Shown here piece by piece: positions 8,346 through 16,359 of a stretch of 50,185 nucleotides of DNA; the first letter of the stretch is position 1; each line of letters begins with the position of its first letter. Made by a program: the position numbers and the translations under genes. This DNA is from CAURNT01 sp963539215 (GTDB lineage Bacteria; Fusobacteriota; Fusobacteriia; Fusobacteriales; Leptotrichiaceae). Location of the stretch: the NCBI GenBank assembly GCA_963539215.1, contig CAUTJT010000010.1:1-50185 (forward strand), written 5' to 3'. The notes beneath the pieces were generated by a model that saw nothing but the letters and a program-made list of their open reading frames with translations, ran no database searches and was not told the origin of the DNA.

Positions 8346-9338
8346 ATGAAAGTTTTATGTTACGGTGTTAGAGATGTGGAAGAAAAATTCTTCCATGAAT
8401 TAAATAAAAAATTTAATTTTGAAATAACTTGTGTTCCTGAATATCTTAATAATTTAGAAACTGCAAAATTAGCAAAAGGGCATGAAGCAGTAATATTAAG
8501 AGGTAATTGTTGGGCAACTAATGAAGTTCTTGATATCTACAAAGAATTAGGTGTCAAATATGTTTTAACTCGTACAGTAGGAGTTAATCATATAGACACA
8601 AAATATGCCAAAGAATTAGGAATGAAATTAGCATATGTTCCTTTTTATTCACCTAACGCAATAGCAGAACTTGCAGTAACACTTGTAATGATGTTATTAA
8701 GAAACACAGCTTTAATGACTTCATTATCAGCACAAAGAGATTTTAGAGTAAAATCAACAATGTTTTCTAGAGAAATTAGAAATTGTACAGTTGGTGTTAT
8801 AGGTCTAGGTAAAATAGGTTTTACTGCTGCTAAATTATTTAAAGGACTTGGAGCTAATGTACTAGGATATGATATATTTAAAAAAGAAGGTATAGAAAAT
8901 ACATTAACTCAAGTAGATTTGGATACTTTAATCAAGGAAAGTGATATAATATCACTACATGTTCCATTCATTAAAGAACAAGGAAAACTTGTAACTAAAG
9001 AATTCTTAGATAAAATGAAAGATAATTCTATACTTATAAATACAGGGCGTGGGGAGACTATGGATACTAAAGCTATAATAGATGCTATTAAATCCGGAAA
9101 ACTTTCAGGAGTAGGTATAGATACTTTAGAAAATGAATCTGAATTATTCTTCAAAGATTTCACAAATAAAGAAATCCCTAACAAAGATTTTGAAGAACTT
9201 GTAAATCTTTATCCAAAAGTTTTACTTACTCCTCATTTAGGTTCATTTACTGATGAAGCAGTAACAAATATGATAGAAACAACTTATGAAAATCTAGCAG
9301 AATTAATAAGCTGTGGTAATTGTAAAAATGAATTATAA
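8346..9338 (+). CDS. D-2-hydroxyacid dehydrogenase (D-lactate / 2-hydroxyisocaproate type)
   Basis: A 330-residue NAD-dependent enzyme of the D-isomer-specific 2-hydroxyacid dehydrogenase family, reducing a 2-keto acid to the D-hydroxy acid. The Rossmann motif is VIGLGKIG (residues 151-158). The catalytic trio is in place: Arg235 (NTGRG), Glu264 (ENESE, with Glu262 as the alternative) and His297 (TPHLGS). The stretch TRTVGVNHID resembles the D-lactate, 2-hydroxyisocaproate and 2-hydroxyglutarate subgroup, so the product could be D-lactate, 2-hydroxyglutarate or a branched-chain hydroxy acid. It is cotranscribed with the AEC transporter. Confidence 0.88.
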   Translation: MKVLCYGVRDVEEKFFHELNKKFNFEITCVPEYLNNLETAKLAKGHEAVILRGNCWATNEVLDIYKELGVKYVLTRTVGVNHIDTKYAKELGMKLAYVPFYSPNAIAELAVTLVMMLLRNTALMTSLSAQRDFRVKSTMFSREIRNCTVGVIGLGKIGFTAAKLFKGLGANVLGYDIFKKEGIENTLTQVDLDTLIKESDIISLHVPFIKEQGKLVTKEFLDKMKDNSILINTGRGETMDTKAIIDAIKSGKLSGVGIDTLENESELFFKDFTNKEIPNKDFEELVNLYPKVLLTPHLGSFTDEAVTNMIETTYENLAELISCGNCKNEL

Positions 9339-9350
9339 TTAAACTATATA

Positions 9351-9401
9351 AAAAAAGAGTTTTAAAGTTAAAATTTTCAATTTCCTTTATTACTCTTTTT
9401 T
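9351..9401 (+). terminator. Terminator after the D-2-hydroxyacid dehydrogenase
   Basis: Arms AAAAAAGAGT (9351-9360) and ACTCTTTTTT (9392-9401) enclose a 31-base loop and end in T. It sits 12 bp after the gene. Confidence 0.6.
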
Positions 9402-9404
9402 ATT

Positions 9405-9435
9405 TAAAAAAGGATTGACCTTTTAAAGTCAATCC
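9405..9435 (-). terminator. Terminator after the Mn/Fe transporter operon
   Basis: Read leftwards: GGATTGAC, 8-base loop, GTCAATCC, then TTTTTT. It directly follows the last permease gene. Almost the same stem recurs at 23135-23166. Confidence 0.85.
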
Positions 9436-9447
9436 AAATATAAATAT

Positions 9448-10299
9448 TTAGCCTATTAGTCTTCTTAACATATTTTTCAATAAAAGTACTACAATGAATA
9501 CAATACCTATAATAACAGCTATAGATCCAGCTATAGATACATCTATAAATACCGCTACATGATAACCCACTATAGAAGATATAGCACCTATTATAGCACT
9601 AATAATTAGCATATGTGATAATCTTTTAGATATCATGTATGCCGTTGCAGCTGGCCCTATCATTAATGATATTAAAAGTATAGACCCTACTGCTTCAAAC
9701 GAAATTACAGAAGTTACTGATACTAAAGTCATCAAAATGTAATGTACAAGTATAGGCAACATTCCAAGCGAACTAGCTAAAGCCTTATCAAATATAGAAA
9801 TTTTTAATTCCTTATAAAACAAACTAACAAATATTAAATTTATTACCAATATTATAGAACCTGTAATTATTCCTACAGCTATATTATACCCAAATATATT
9901 AGTAATATGGAATGGTGCAAAAGCTATTTCTCCAAGAAGAACAGCATCTACATCTAAATGTATATTAGCTGTATATTTAGACACTAAAATTATAGCTAAA
10001 CTAAATAAGAAAGATAGTACTACAGCTATAGCTGCATCTTCTTTCATCATCCTAGTATTAACTAAAACTTCTACTAAATATACCGTTAAAAGTCCAACAA
10101 GTGTTGCACCTATTATTAATATAGGTGATGTAATATCATGAGTAGCAAAGAAACCTAACACTATACCTAAAAGTACTGTATGTGTTATAGCATCTGTTAA
10201 CATACTCATATTCTTAAGAACAAGGAAAACTCCTAACAATGAACATGAAATTGATATTAATACAGCTATTGTCTGTATAATTAACCCAGCACTCATCAT
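9448..10299 (-). CDS. mntD: Metal ABC transporter permease, second subunit
   Basis: A 283-residue ABC-3 family permease with about eight to nine hydrophobic segments, homologous to the preceding permease (both share KISIFDK..A..LG in the middle). It is the last gene of a four-gene operon with the order of mntABCD/sitABCD/troABCD, where the two different permeases form the membrane channel. Two adjacent ATG codons at 10299 and 10296 are both usable after AAGGTGAG. The start overlaps the upstream stop codon. The gene symbol follows the operon type and does not fix the metal. Confidence 0.85.
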   Translation of the reverse strand: MMSAGLIIQTIAVLISISCSLLGVFLVLKNMSMLTDAITHTVLLGIVLGFFATHDITSPILIIGATLVGLLTVYLVEVLVNTRMMKEDAAIAVVLSFLFSLAIILVSKYTANIHLDVDAVLLGEIAFAPFHITNIFGYNIAVGIITGSIILVINLIFVSLFYKELKISIFDKALASSLGMLPILVHYILMTLVSVTSVISFEAVGSILLISLMIGPAATAYMISKRLSHMLIISAIIGAISSIVGYHVAVFIDVSIAGSIAVIIGIVFIVVLLLKNMLRRLIG

Positions 10300-11216
10300 T
10301 TCTCACCTTCCATCTTATTAATTATCTCTTTGTTTCTTCGTCTTATATTTATATATCTCTTAATAATTCCACGAGGTGAGAATAGTAAACTTACTAAGAC
10401 AAATAAACTTAAAGATAATATTATTAATGGACCTGTTGGAAGTTCAACATTTATAGTAGAAATACTTGTTCCAATAAAACCAGAAATTATTCCGAATATA
10501 GAACCAAGTAAAACAACTACACTAAGTTTGTCACTCCACTGCCTTGCAGCAACTGATGGTGCCACTAACATAGATGTCATTAAAACTACTCCAGCAACTT
10601 GTATACCTGTTATAACATTTATAACTATCATTATAGATACCAATAATCTTATTCTATCGCTATTTATACCTAAAGTTTTAGCATAATCTTTATCAAAAAT
10701 ACTTATCTTTATTTCTTTCCAAAATATTAGAACTAATATCAATAATATTAAACCTACGGAAGTAATAAAATATATATCTCTTAATATTAGAGTTGATGCT
10801 TGACCAAAGATAAACCTATTTAATCCCGCTTTTTTAGCTCCCGGAACCGTTTTAAGATAAGTTAATAAAACAAGTCCAAGACCAAAAAAAGTTGATAACA
10901 TAAGTGCAATAGAACTATCAAATTTAACTTTTGAATTTAATTGTATAAAATATATCAATAATATACATATAACCCCAATAATTAAAGCCCCCAAAAGTAA
11001 AACTGTTAATTCTTTTTTCCCTGTAAGTATGAAGGCAAGACACACACCAGCAAGTGAAGCGTGTGCTATACCATCTCCTAGTAAACTTTCTCTTTTAAGT
11101 ACTGCAAATGTTCCTATAATAGCACTTATACCACCTAAAAGTGAACAACCTAACGCAACCACTCTAAATGTATAGCTATTAATAAATAATTCAATTATTT
11201 CTCTCATAAATATCAC
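10296..11216 (-). CDS. mntC: Metal ABC transporter permease, first subunit
   Basis: A 306-residue ABC-3 family inner-membrane permease, including the conserved GDGIAHASLAGVCLAF stretch near residues 50-65 and KEIKISIFDKDYAKTLG, which in this family contacts the ATPase. It ends in a basic tail. The GTG at 11216 overlaps the ATPase stop (GTGA), while an ATG three codons later (11207) is an equally plausible start. Partner of the neighbouring ATPase and the second permease. Confidence 0.85.
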   Translation of the reverse strand: MIFMREIIELFINSYTFRVVALGCSLLGGISAIIGTFAVLKRESLLGDGIAHASLAGVCLAFILTGKKELTVLLLGALIIGVICILLIYFIQLNSKVKFDSSIALMLSTFFGLGLVLLTYLKTVPGAKKAGLNRFIFGQASTLILRDIYFITSVGLILLILVLIFWKEIKISIFDKDYAKTLGINSDRIRLLVSIMIVINVITGIQVAGVVLMTSMLVAPSVAARQWSDKLSVVVLLGSIFGIISGFIGTSISTINVELPTGPLIILSLSLFVLVSLLFSPRGIIKRYINIRRRNKEIINKMEGEK

Positions 11217-11932
11217 ATATCCATACTCTTTTTATATGTCTCATCTATATTTTCTTTAGTAAATACTTCATTTACTTTACCACTTGCAATTACTTTTCTA
11301 TTAATTAAAACCACTTCATCAAAATATTCAGGAACTGTTTGAAGATCATGGTGAACAACTATTACAGTCTTCCCTTCTTCTTTAAGTCCTTTTAATATAT
11401 TAACTATAGATCCTTCTGTCTTTTTATCTATACCTTGGAAAGGTTCATCTAATAAATATATTTCAGCATCTTGTACCAATGCACGAGCTATAAATACCCT
11501 TTGTTGTTGTCCACCAGATAATTGTGAAATTTGTCTATCTATGTATTCTATCATATCAACTTTTTCTATTGCTTCCATAACTCTCTTTTTTTCACTTTTT
11601 GGTACTCTTTTCAAAAAGCCAACTCTTCCATAACTACCCATTTCAACAACATCATATAGAGTTGTTGGAAAATCCCAATCTACACTACCTCTTTGAGGTA
11701 CATAGGCTATTTTCTTTTTCTCTTGTGCATATGTTTTACCGTTAATTTTTATACTTCCAGTTATTGGTTTTACAAATTCTAATATTGCCTTAATTAATGT
11801 TGACTTACCCGCACCATTAGGTCCTACAAAAGCTGTCATCTTACCTTTTTCTATACCTAAATTAAAACCATCTAGAACCGGCTTATCCTCATCATAAGCA
11901 ACTACTAATTTTTCAATTTCAATAACTTTCAT
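11213..11932 (-). CDS. mntB: Metal ABC transporter ATP-binding protein
   Basis: A 239-residue ABC ATPase. Walker A is GPNGAGKST (residues 37-45), the Q-loop follows at YVPQRG, the signature is QLSGGQQQR, Walker B is IYLLDEPFQGID, and the H-loop is VVHHD. This pattern (YVPQR, LDEPFQGID) is typical of ATPases from Mn/Zn/Fe importers. It energises uptake by the two permeases downstream. It lies 12 bp after the binding-protein gene. Confidence 0.9.
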   Translation of the reverse strand: MKVIEIEKLVVAYDEDKPVLDGFNLGIEKGKMTAFVGPNGAGKSTLIKAILEFVKPITGSIKINGKTYAQEKKKIAYVPQRGSVDWDFPTTLYDVVEMGSYGRVGFLKRVPKSEKKRVMEAIEKVDMIEYIDRQISQLSGGQQQRVFIARALVQDAEIYLLDEPFQGIDKKTEGSIVNILKGLKEEGKTVIVVHHDLQTVPEYFDEVVLINRKVIASGKVNEVFTKENIDETYKKSMDM

Positions 11933-11944
11933 ATTACTCCTATC

Positions 11945-12871
11945 CTATTTTAAAGCATTAGCAATTTTGTCTGCATTTGCTTTTATTGTTTTTATATATG
12001 TATCTGTATCGTGTTCTTTATCACCCATAGAATCTGAATATAATTCATCTCCTATTTTAATTTCCCAACCTTTTGCTTTAACAGCTTCTTCAAGAGCGTG
12101 TATACTTGCAGGTGATACAGAAGATTCAGTGAATATTGCTTTAATCTTATTATCAGCTATAAATTGAGCTAATTCTTCTATTCTCTTAGTACTTACTTCA
12201 GAATCTGTTGAAACTCCTTGTATAGATTCAACTTTTAATCCAAATTGTTTAGAGAAATATCCAAATGCATCGTGAGCTGTAACTAAATATCTTGATCCTT
12301 CTGGTATTTCATTAATTCTATCTTGTATATATTTAGTTGTTTCATCTAACTCTTTCATATATTTCTCAAGATTTGCTTGATAATAATCTTTGTTAGCTTC
12401 ATCCATACTTGATAATTTATCAGCAACAGCTTTAGCTTGTAATGCCCAAAATTGAGTATTAAACCATACATGTGGATCATAAAGTTCATCATCAACTTTA
12501 GTTAATTGAGATTTATCTAAAGCATCTCCTAAATTAAGAACTTCTCTACCTTGTAATTTATCAAAGATATCAACCATTTTACCTTCTAAATGAAGTCCAC
12601 CATAAACAACTAAATCAGCACTATTTAATTTTTCAACATCTCCTGCTGTTGCAACGTATAAATGTGGATCTTCTCCTTCTTTCATAAGACCTGTAATTTC
12701 AACTTTATCTCCACCTATTTGATTTAATAAGTCAACATAGTAATTTAAAGTTGTTGTAACTTTAATTTTTTTCCCTTCTGCATTATCTACATTAGTATCT
12801 GCTTTTGAACCACAAGAAATTGCAGCTATAAACATAACAAATAAAACTAAAAGTTTCTTAAAATTTTTCAT
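11945..12871 (-). CDS. mntA: Metal-binding lipoprotein of a Mn/Fe-type ABC importer
   Basis: A 308-residue cluster A-I substrate-binding lipoprotein. The signal peptide ends in AAISC, so the mature protein starts with lipidated Cys20. Metal ligands are visible as His70 (EDPHLY), His134 (DPHVWF), a Glu in FTESSVSP near residue 207 and an Asp in YSDSMG near residue 280. There is no His-rich loop as in ZnuA, and the His-His-Glu-Asp set is that of manganese or iron binders, so Mn or Fe is more likely than Zn. First gene of the operon, with start site GAAGGAGAGG. Confidence 0.88.
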   Translation of the reverse strand: MKNFKKLLVLFVMFIAAISCGSKADTNVDNAEGKKIKVTTTLNYYVDLLNQIGGDKVEITGLMKEGEDPHLYVATAGDVEKLNSADLVVYGGLHLEGKMVDIFDKLQGREVLNLGDALDKSQLTKVDDELYDPHVWFNTQFWALQAKAVADKLSSMDEANKDYYQANLEKYMKELDETTKYIQDRINEIPEGSRYLVTAHDAFGYFSKQFGLKVESIQGVSTDSEVSTKRIEELAQFIADNKIKAIFTESSVSPASIHALEEAVKAKGWEIKIGDELYSDSMGDKEHDTDTYIKTIKANADKIANALK

Positions 12872-12903
12872 TCATAATCCTCTCCTTCTTTTATTCTATT
12901 TTT

Positions 12904-12932
12904 ATATTACAATATTTTAATTACTTTGTCAA
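12904..12932 (-). promoter_or_regulatory. Promoter of the Mn/Fe transporter operon
   Basis: Minus-strand TTGACA (12927-12932) is a perfect -35 box, 17 bp from TAATAT (12904-12909). The flanking TTTTGATTGAC...TAATTAAAA is a loose inverted repeat over the -35 box and could bind a metal-dependent repressor, but I cannot match it to a known MntR, Fur or Zur consensus. Confidence 0.7.
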
Positions 12933-13103
12933 TCAAAATATCATTGCTATAAATCTAGTGCACAAAGCATTTAAGGATATTTTAAAAATACTTTGATTAG
13001 CTTATGAAAATATTTTATCAAACTAAAATATTCGTTATGCATTTTATTAAGCTAAATAGAAGCTATTAAATACAACAAAACTTTATTAACATAAATTTAG
13101 TGT

Positions 13104-13131
13104 TTGCCTTTAATTTTTTTCAAGGTATAAT
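13104..13131 (+). promoter_or_regulatory. Promoter of the EIIA-like gene
   Basis: TTGCCT (13104-13109) and TATAAT (13126-13131), 16-bp spacer, about 35 bp before the start codon. Confidence 0.6.
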
Positions 13132-13166
13132 ATAGTATATAAATAACGAATTAGGAGATGGTGATT

Positions 13167-13613
13167 ATGTCTTTAGAATTATGTAAAAAAGATTTGTTTT
13201 ATGATGATTTAGAAGTTTCTAGTAAAGAAGAGTTATTTAGTTTTATAATCAATGAACTTGTAAAAAAAGAGAGAATTGAAAATCCTGAAAGAATTTTAGA
13301 GAAAATGAATAACAAGGAGAATAAAGTTAAAACGTTCTTAGGTTCACATTTTGCTATTCCTCATGTTAAAAGTAGAAAAGTTATAGAAAATACACTTATG
13401 TTTATACGTCTTAAAAATTCTATTAAATGGAATGATGAAAATGATAAGGTTAAATATATTTTCGTTCTTTTAATAAAACCTAATTATGAAGATTTACATA
13501 TAGATATACTTATGTCTCTATCTCGTAATATAATAGATAAAAATACTGCAGATTTAATTAAACATAGTGAAAATATTGATGAAATATTAAAAATCATAAA
13601 CAAAATTCAATAA
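13167..13613 (+). CDS. Stand-alone PTS EIIA domain protein (fructose/mannitol or Ntr type)
   Basis: A 148-residue protein made only of a PTS EIIA type-2 domain. The phosphorylatable histidine is His66 in SHFAIPH, matching the family's GIAIPH. An ATG at 13158 would add three residues, but the Shine-Dalgarno bases TAGGAG lie immediately before it, too close to use, so the ATG at 13167 is preferred. No EIIB, EIIC, HPr or transcription antiterminator is nearby, so it resembles regulatory EIIA proteins (PtsN-like) rather than part of a sugar permease. Substrate or target unknown. Confidence 0.75.
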   Translation: MSLELCKKDLFYDDLEVSSKEELFSFIINELVKKERIENPERILEKMNNKENKVKTFLGSHFAIPHVKSRKVIENTLMFIRLKNSIKWNDENDKVKYIFVLLIKPNYEDLHIDILMSLSRNIIDKNTADLIKHSENIDEILKIINKIQ

Positions 13614-13642
13614 TAGACATTCATAATCTTTTTTGTTATAAT
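13614..13642 (+). promoter_or_regulatory. Promoter of the small membrane protein
   Basis: TAGACA (13614-13619) and TATAAT (13637-13642), 17-bp spacer, right after the EIIA-like stop codon. Confidence 0.55.
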
Positions 13643-13672
13643 AACTTAAAAATACAAGAAAGGAAAATAAAT

Positions 13673-14002
13673 ATGAATAATTCAATAGGTGGTTTAAAAG
13701 AAAATATCATAGCTTCAATAGTATTGATATGTAGTTTAATTACAGGAGTAGGAATAATAATTGCATTAGGTACTTTGATTTTTGAACCTAACAATATCTT
13801 CGTAAGAGATTATGCAAAACAATCTTTATTATTTAGTATAGCATTTTCATTACTTACTATTCTTTCAGTAATAACTTATTTATTTACTTTATTAAATGCA
13901 GTTTTAAGTATTATTGTTGTAATTACAGCATATCATGCATACAAAAAAGAAGTATTTAAATTTAAATTCATAGAAAATATAATGAATAAAATTAATTTAT
14001 AA
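13673..14002 (+). CDS. Small membrane protein of unknown function
   Basis: A 109-residue protein with two to three hydrophobic segments (about residues 14-38, 51-70 and 71-88) and a basic tail. The layout (short N-terminus, a central motif like VRDYAKQSLLFSIAF, then two close helices) resembles DUF4870-type proteins, but this is a resemblance only. It has its own promoter, an AAGGA ribosome site and a strong terminator, so it is probably a real single gene. Confidence 0.65.
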   Translation: MNNSIGGLKENIIASIVLICSLITGVGIIIALGTLIFEPNNIFVRDYAKQSLLFSIAFSLLTILSVITYLFTLLNAVLSIIVVITAYHAYKKEVFKFKFIENIMNKINL

Positions 14003-14030
14003 AATAAGGAGAATTACTTCTCCTTATTTT
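14001..14030. terminator. Bidirectional terminator
   Basis: Perfect 13-bp arms AAAATAAGGAGAA and TTCTCCTTATTTT around a TTAC loop. It lies between two convergent genes, the small membrane protein and sufS, and overlaps both stop regions. T-runs occur in both directions. Confidence 0.9.
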
Positions 14031-15225
14031 AATTAAATACTCTATTTACTTCTTTTAATGCACTAATTAAAGCATCAACATCTTCTTTTGTATTATATAT
14101 ACTAAAACTAGCTCTACAACATGAATTTATACCCATATGCTTCATAAGTGGTGCAGTACAATGTTGTCCAGATCTTACAGCTACATTCATATTATCAAGT
14201 ATAAATGCACTATCATGAGAATGAACACCTTTTACATTAAAAGGTATAATTCCAACTCTATCAGATTCTGGATAATATATTTCAACAAAATCAAGTAAGG
14301 ATAAAGAAAGTTGTACATAACGCATCAATTCCTTTTCATGTTCATATATTCTATCATACCCAATACTGTTTATATATTCAATAGCTATACCTAATGTTTT
14401 TATACTTTCAACATTTAAAGTTCCTCCTTCAAACTTATAAGGAACATCTTTGAAGGTAGAACTATCTTCTTCTACATATTCAACCATATCTCCACCGAAT
14501 ATAAAAGGATCCATTTCATCAAGTAATTCTTTTTTACCAAAAAGTATACCTACTCCAAACGCAGAAAACATCTTATGTCCTGAAAATACTCCAAAATCAA
14601 CATCCCACTTATCAAATTCATGCTTAAAATGAATTATAGACTGAGCACAGTCAAGTATAACCTTAGCTCCAAATCTATGAGACAATTCTATAATATTATT
14701 AAAATCCTGAATAATTCCAGTTGTATTAACAACAGCTGATATAGAAACTATTTTCACTCTTTTACTTAACATATATCCAAATTGTTTCATATCTAAACTA
14801 CCATCTTTATTTAAATATATATATCTAAGTCTAGCTCCTGTTTTTCTTGCAACCTCCTGCCAAGGAACAATATTTGAATGATGATTTGAAATTGCAATTA
14901 TTATTTCATCATCTTTATTCAAAGTATTTAAAGCATAAGAAAAAGCTATAACATTTAAAGATTCTGTAGTATTTTTAGTAAATATTATTTGACTTTTATC
15001 AGAAACACCTACAAATTGTGCAACCTCATGCCTTACTTTTTCAATAATATTAGTATTCTCGATGGATAATTTATGAGAACCACGTCCTGCATTACCATTA
15101 CTAAAACTATAATACTTATCTATTTCTTCAAGTATCATATATGGTTTTTGAGTAGTAGCTGCACTATCTAAATAATGTATATCTACGTTGTTTATTAAAG
15201 GAAAATCCTTTTTAAACTCATCCAT
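14029..15225 (-). CDS. sufS: Cysteine desulfurase SufS
   Basis: A PLP enzyme that takes sulfur from cysteine as a persulfide for Fe-S cluster assembly. About 398 residues. Visible: the N-terminal YLDSAATTQKP, the PLP region DCAQS, the Schiff-base lysine in FSGHKMF, and the catalytic cysteine in RSGQHCTAP near the C-terminus. A TTG upstream would add six residues, but the ATG at 15225 has AGAAGGA at the right distance and lies one base after the sufD stop. Last gene of sufCBDS. No SufU or SufE acceptor is encoded beside it. Confidence 0.93.
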   Translation of the reverse strand: MDEFKKDFPLINNVDIHYLDSAATTQKPYMILEEIDKYYSFSNGNAGRGSHKLSIENTNIIEKVRHEVAQFVGVSDKSQIIFTKNTTESLNVIAFSYALNTLNKDDEIIIAISNHHSNIVPWQEVARKTGARLRYIYLNKDGSLDMKQFGYMLSKRVKIVSISAVVNTTGIIQDFNNIIELSHRFGAKVILDCAQSIIHFKHEFDKWDVDFGVFSGHKMFSAFGVGILFGKKELLDEMDPFIFGGDMVEYVEEDSSTFKDVPYKFEGGTLNVESIKTLGIAIEYINSIGYDRIYEHEKELMRYVQLSLSLLDFVEIYYPESDRVGIIPFNVKGVHSHDSAFILDNMNVAVRSGQHCTAPLMKHMGINSCCRASFSIYNTKEDVDALISALKEVNRVFN

Positions 15226-15226
15226 A

Positions 15227-16351
15227 CTAAATCCTTCTTTCAAGTATTTCTTTTATTTCTCCTATTATATCTTCATCTTCTATAGCATCAAATACAGGCC
15301 CAAACGAAGATTCTACTACAAGTTTTTTAGCAGCCTTTTCACTAAATCCTCTACTCATTAAATAAAATAATTTATCTTGATCTATTTTACCTATACTTGC
15401 TGAATGCGCTCCTATTACATCATCTTCATCACAAAATAATGTAGGTATAGAATGTGCATTTACAGTTTTATCTAAAAGTATAGAAAATTCAGACTCAGAA
15501 CCTTCTGATTTAGTAGAAAATCTTTCAAAAACCAAATTTCCTCTAAAAACTTTAACAGCTTTATCCTTAGTTACTCCCCTTGCATCAATATCTGCTATAG
15601 ATCTCTTTCCTAAAAAGTTTAATGTATATTCATAATCTGTTTTTCTTTCTTTATCAGATAAATATATAGGCATTAAAAGTGATTTAGAATCATCTTCTAA
15701 TAAATTTGAAGAAACTGAAGTAACATTTACTTCTCCACCTAATTCTATACCATAATATTTAACATCAGCATCTCTTTTAATATCTATATCCATACTTAAA
15801 AAGTTTTCAGAATTTAAATTTAAATTTTGCATAATAAATATATCAAGCTTTGACTCTTCTTCTGCAACTACTTTAATATATCCATTATGATATGTGTATT
15901 CTTCATCAATTCCATTATATTTAATAAATATTCTTGCATCAGAACCCTTTTTCATATGTATATTAAATACATCTACTAGAGTTGAATTTGTTTTATCAAC
16001 ATCAAATTCTATAAAAATATTTTCTCTCTTACCTTTATTTATTTGTATATTCTTCCTAACATTAGAATATTTTTCTGATTCATTTTTAAAATAATTACTA
16101 AGTCTCATACCTACTTCTACATCAGAATTTAGCAATATATTTTCAGAATCTAACCCTTTAATTTTAACATTATTAAATTCATGTATTTTAGAAACACCTT
16201 TAACTTCATAATTTATTCTTTTCCAACTAGGTTTTTCAAAAGAAAGATCTTGTTTTTTAGGTGTAGCTTTTTTTGCCTCTGAGGCAACTGCAGATTTTAA
16301 TAAATCTATCGTCTCCTGAACCTTAGGAGAAAATTTCTTTTCTTTTTTCAT
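15227..16351 (-). CDS. sufD: Fe-S cluster assembly protein SufD
   Basis: A 374-residue beta-helix protein that forms the SufBC2D scaffold with SufB and SufC. The N-terminus is helical and lysine-rich; the middle is repetitive in short strands, as in SufB. The C-terminal GAHSASIGKIDQDKLFYLMS is characteristic, including the histidine thought to help build the cluster at the SufB-SufD interface. It sits between sufB (8-bp gap) and sufS (2-bp gap) in one operon. Confidence 0.9.
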   Translation of the reverse strand: MKKEKKFSPKVQETIDLLKSAVASEAKKATPKKQDLSFEKPSWKRINYEVKGVSKIHEFNNVKIKGLDSENILLNSDVEVGMRLSNYFKNESEKYSNVRKNIQINKGKRENIFIEFDVDKTNSTLVDVFNIHMKKGSDARIFIKYNGIDEEYTYHNGYIKVVAEEESKLDIFIMQNLNLNSENFLSMDIDIKRDADVKYYGIELGGEVNVTSVSSNLLEDDSKSLLMPIYLSDKERKTDYEYTLNFLGKRSIADIDARGVTKDKAVKVFRGNLVFERFSTKSEGSESEFSILLDKTVNAHSIPTLFCDEDDVIGAHSASIGKIDQDKLFYLMSRGFSEKAAKKLVVESSFGPVFDAIEDEDIIGEIKEILERRI

Positions 16352-16359
16352 ACTTCCAC

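Noticed and set aside
13636..13650. PerR-like TTATAATAACTTAAA upstream of the 109-residue membrane protein
   Set aside because: It has three mismatches to the consensus and is explained by the -10 box and AT bias.
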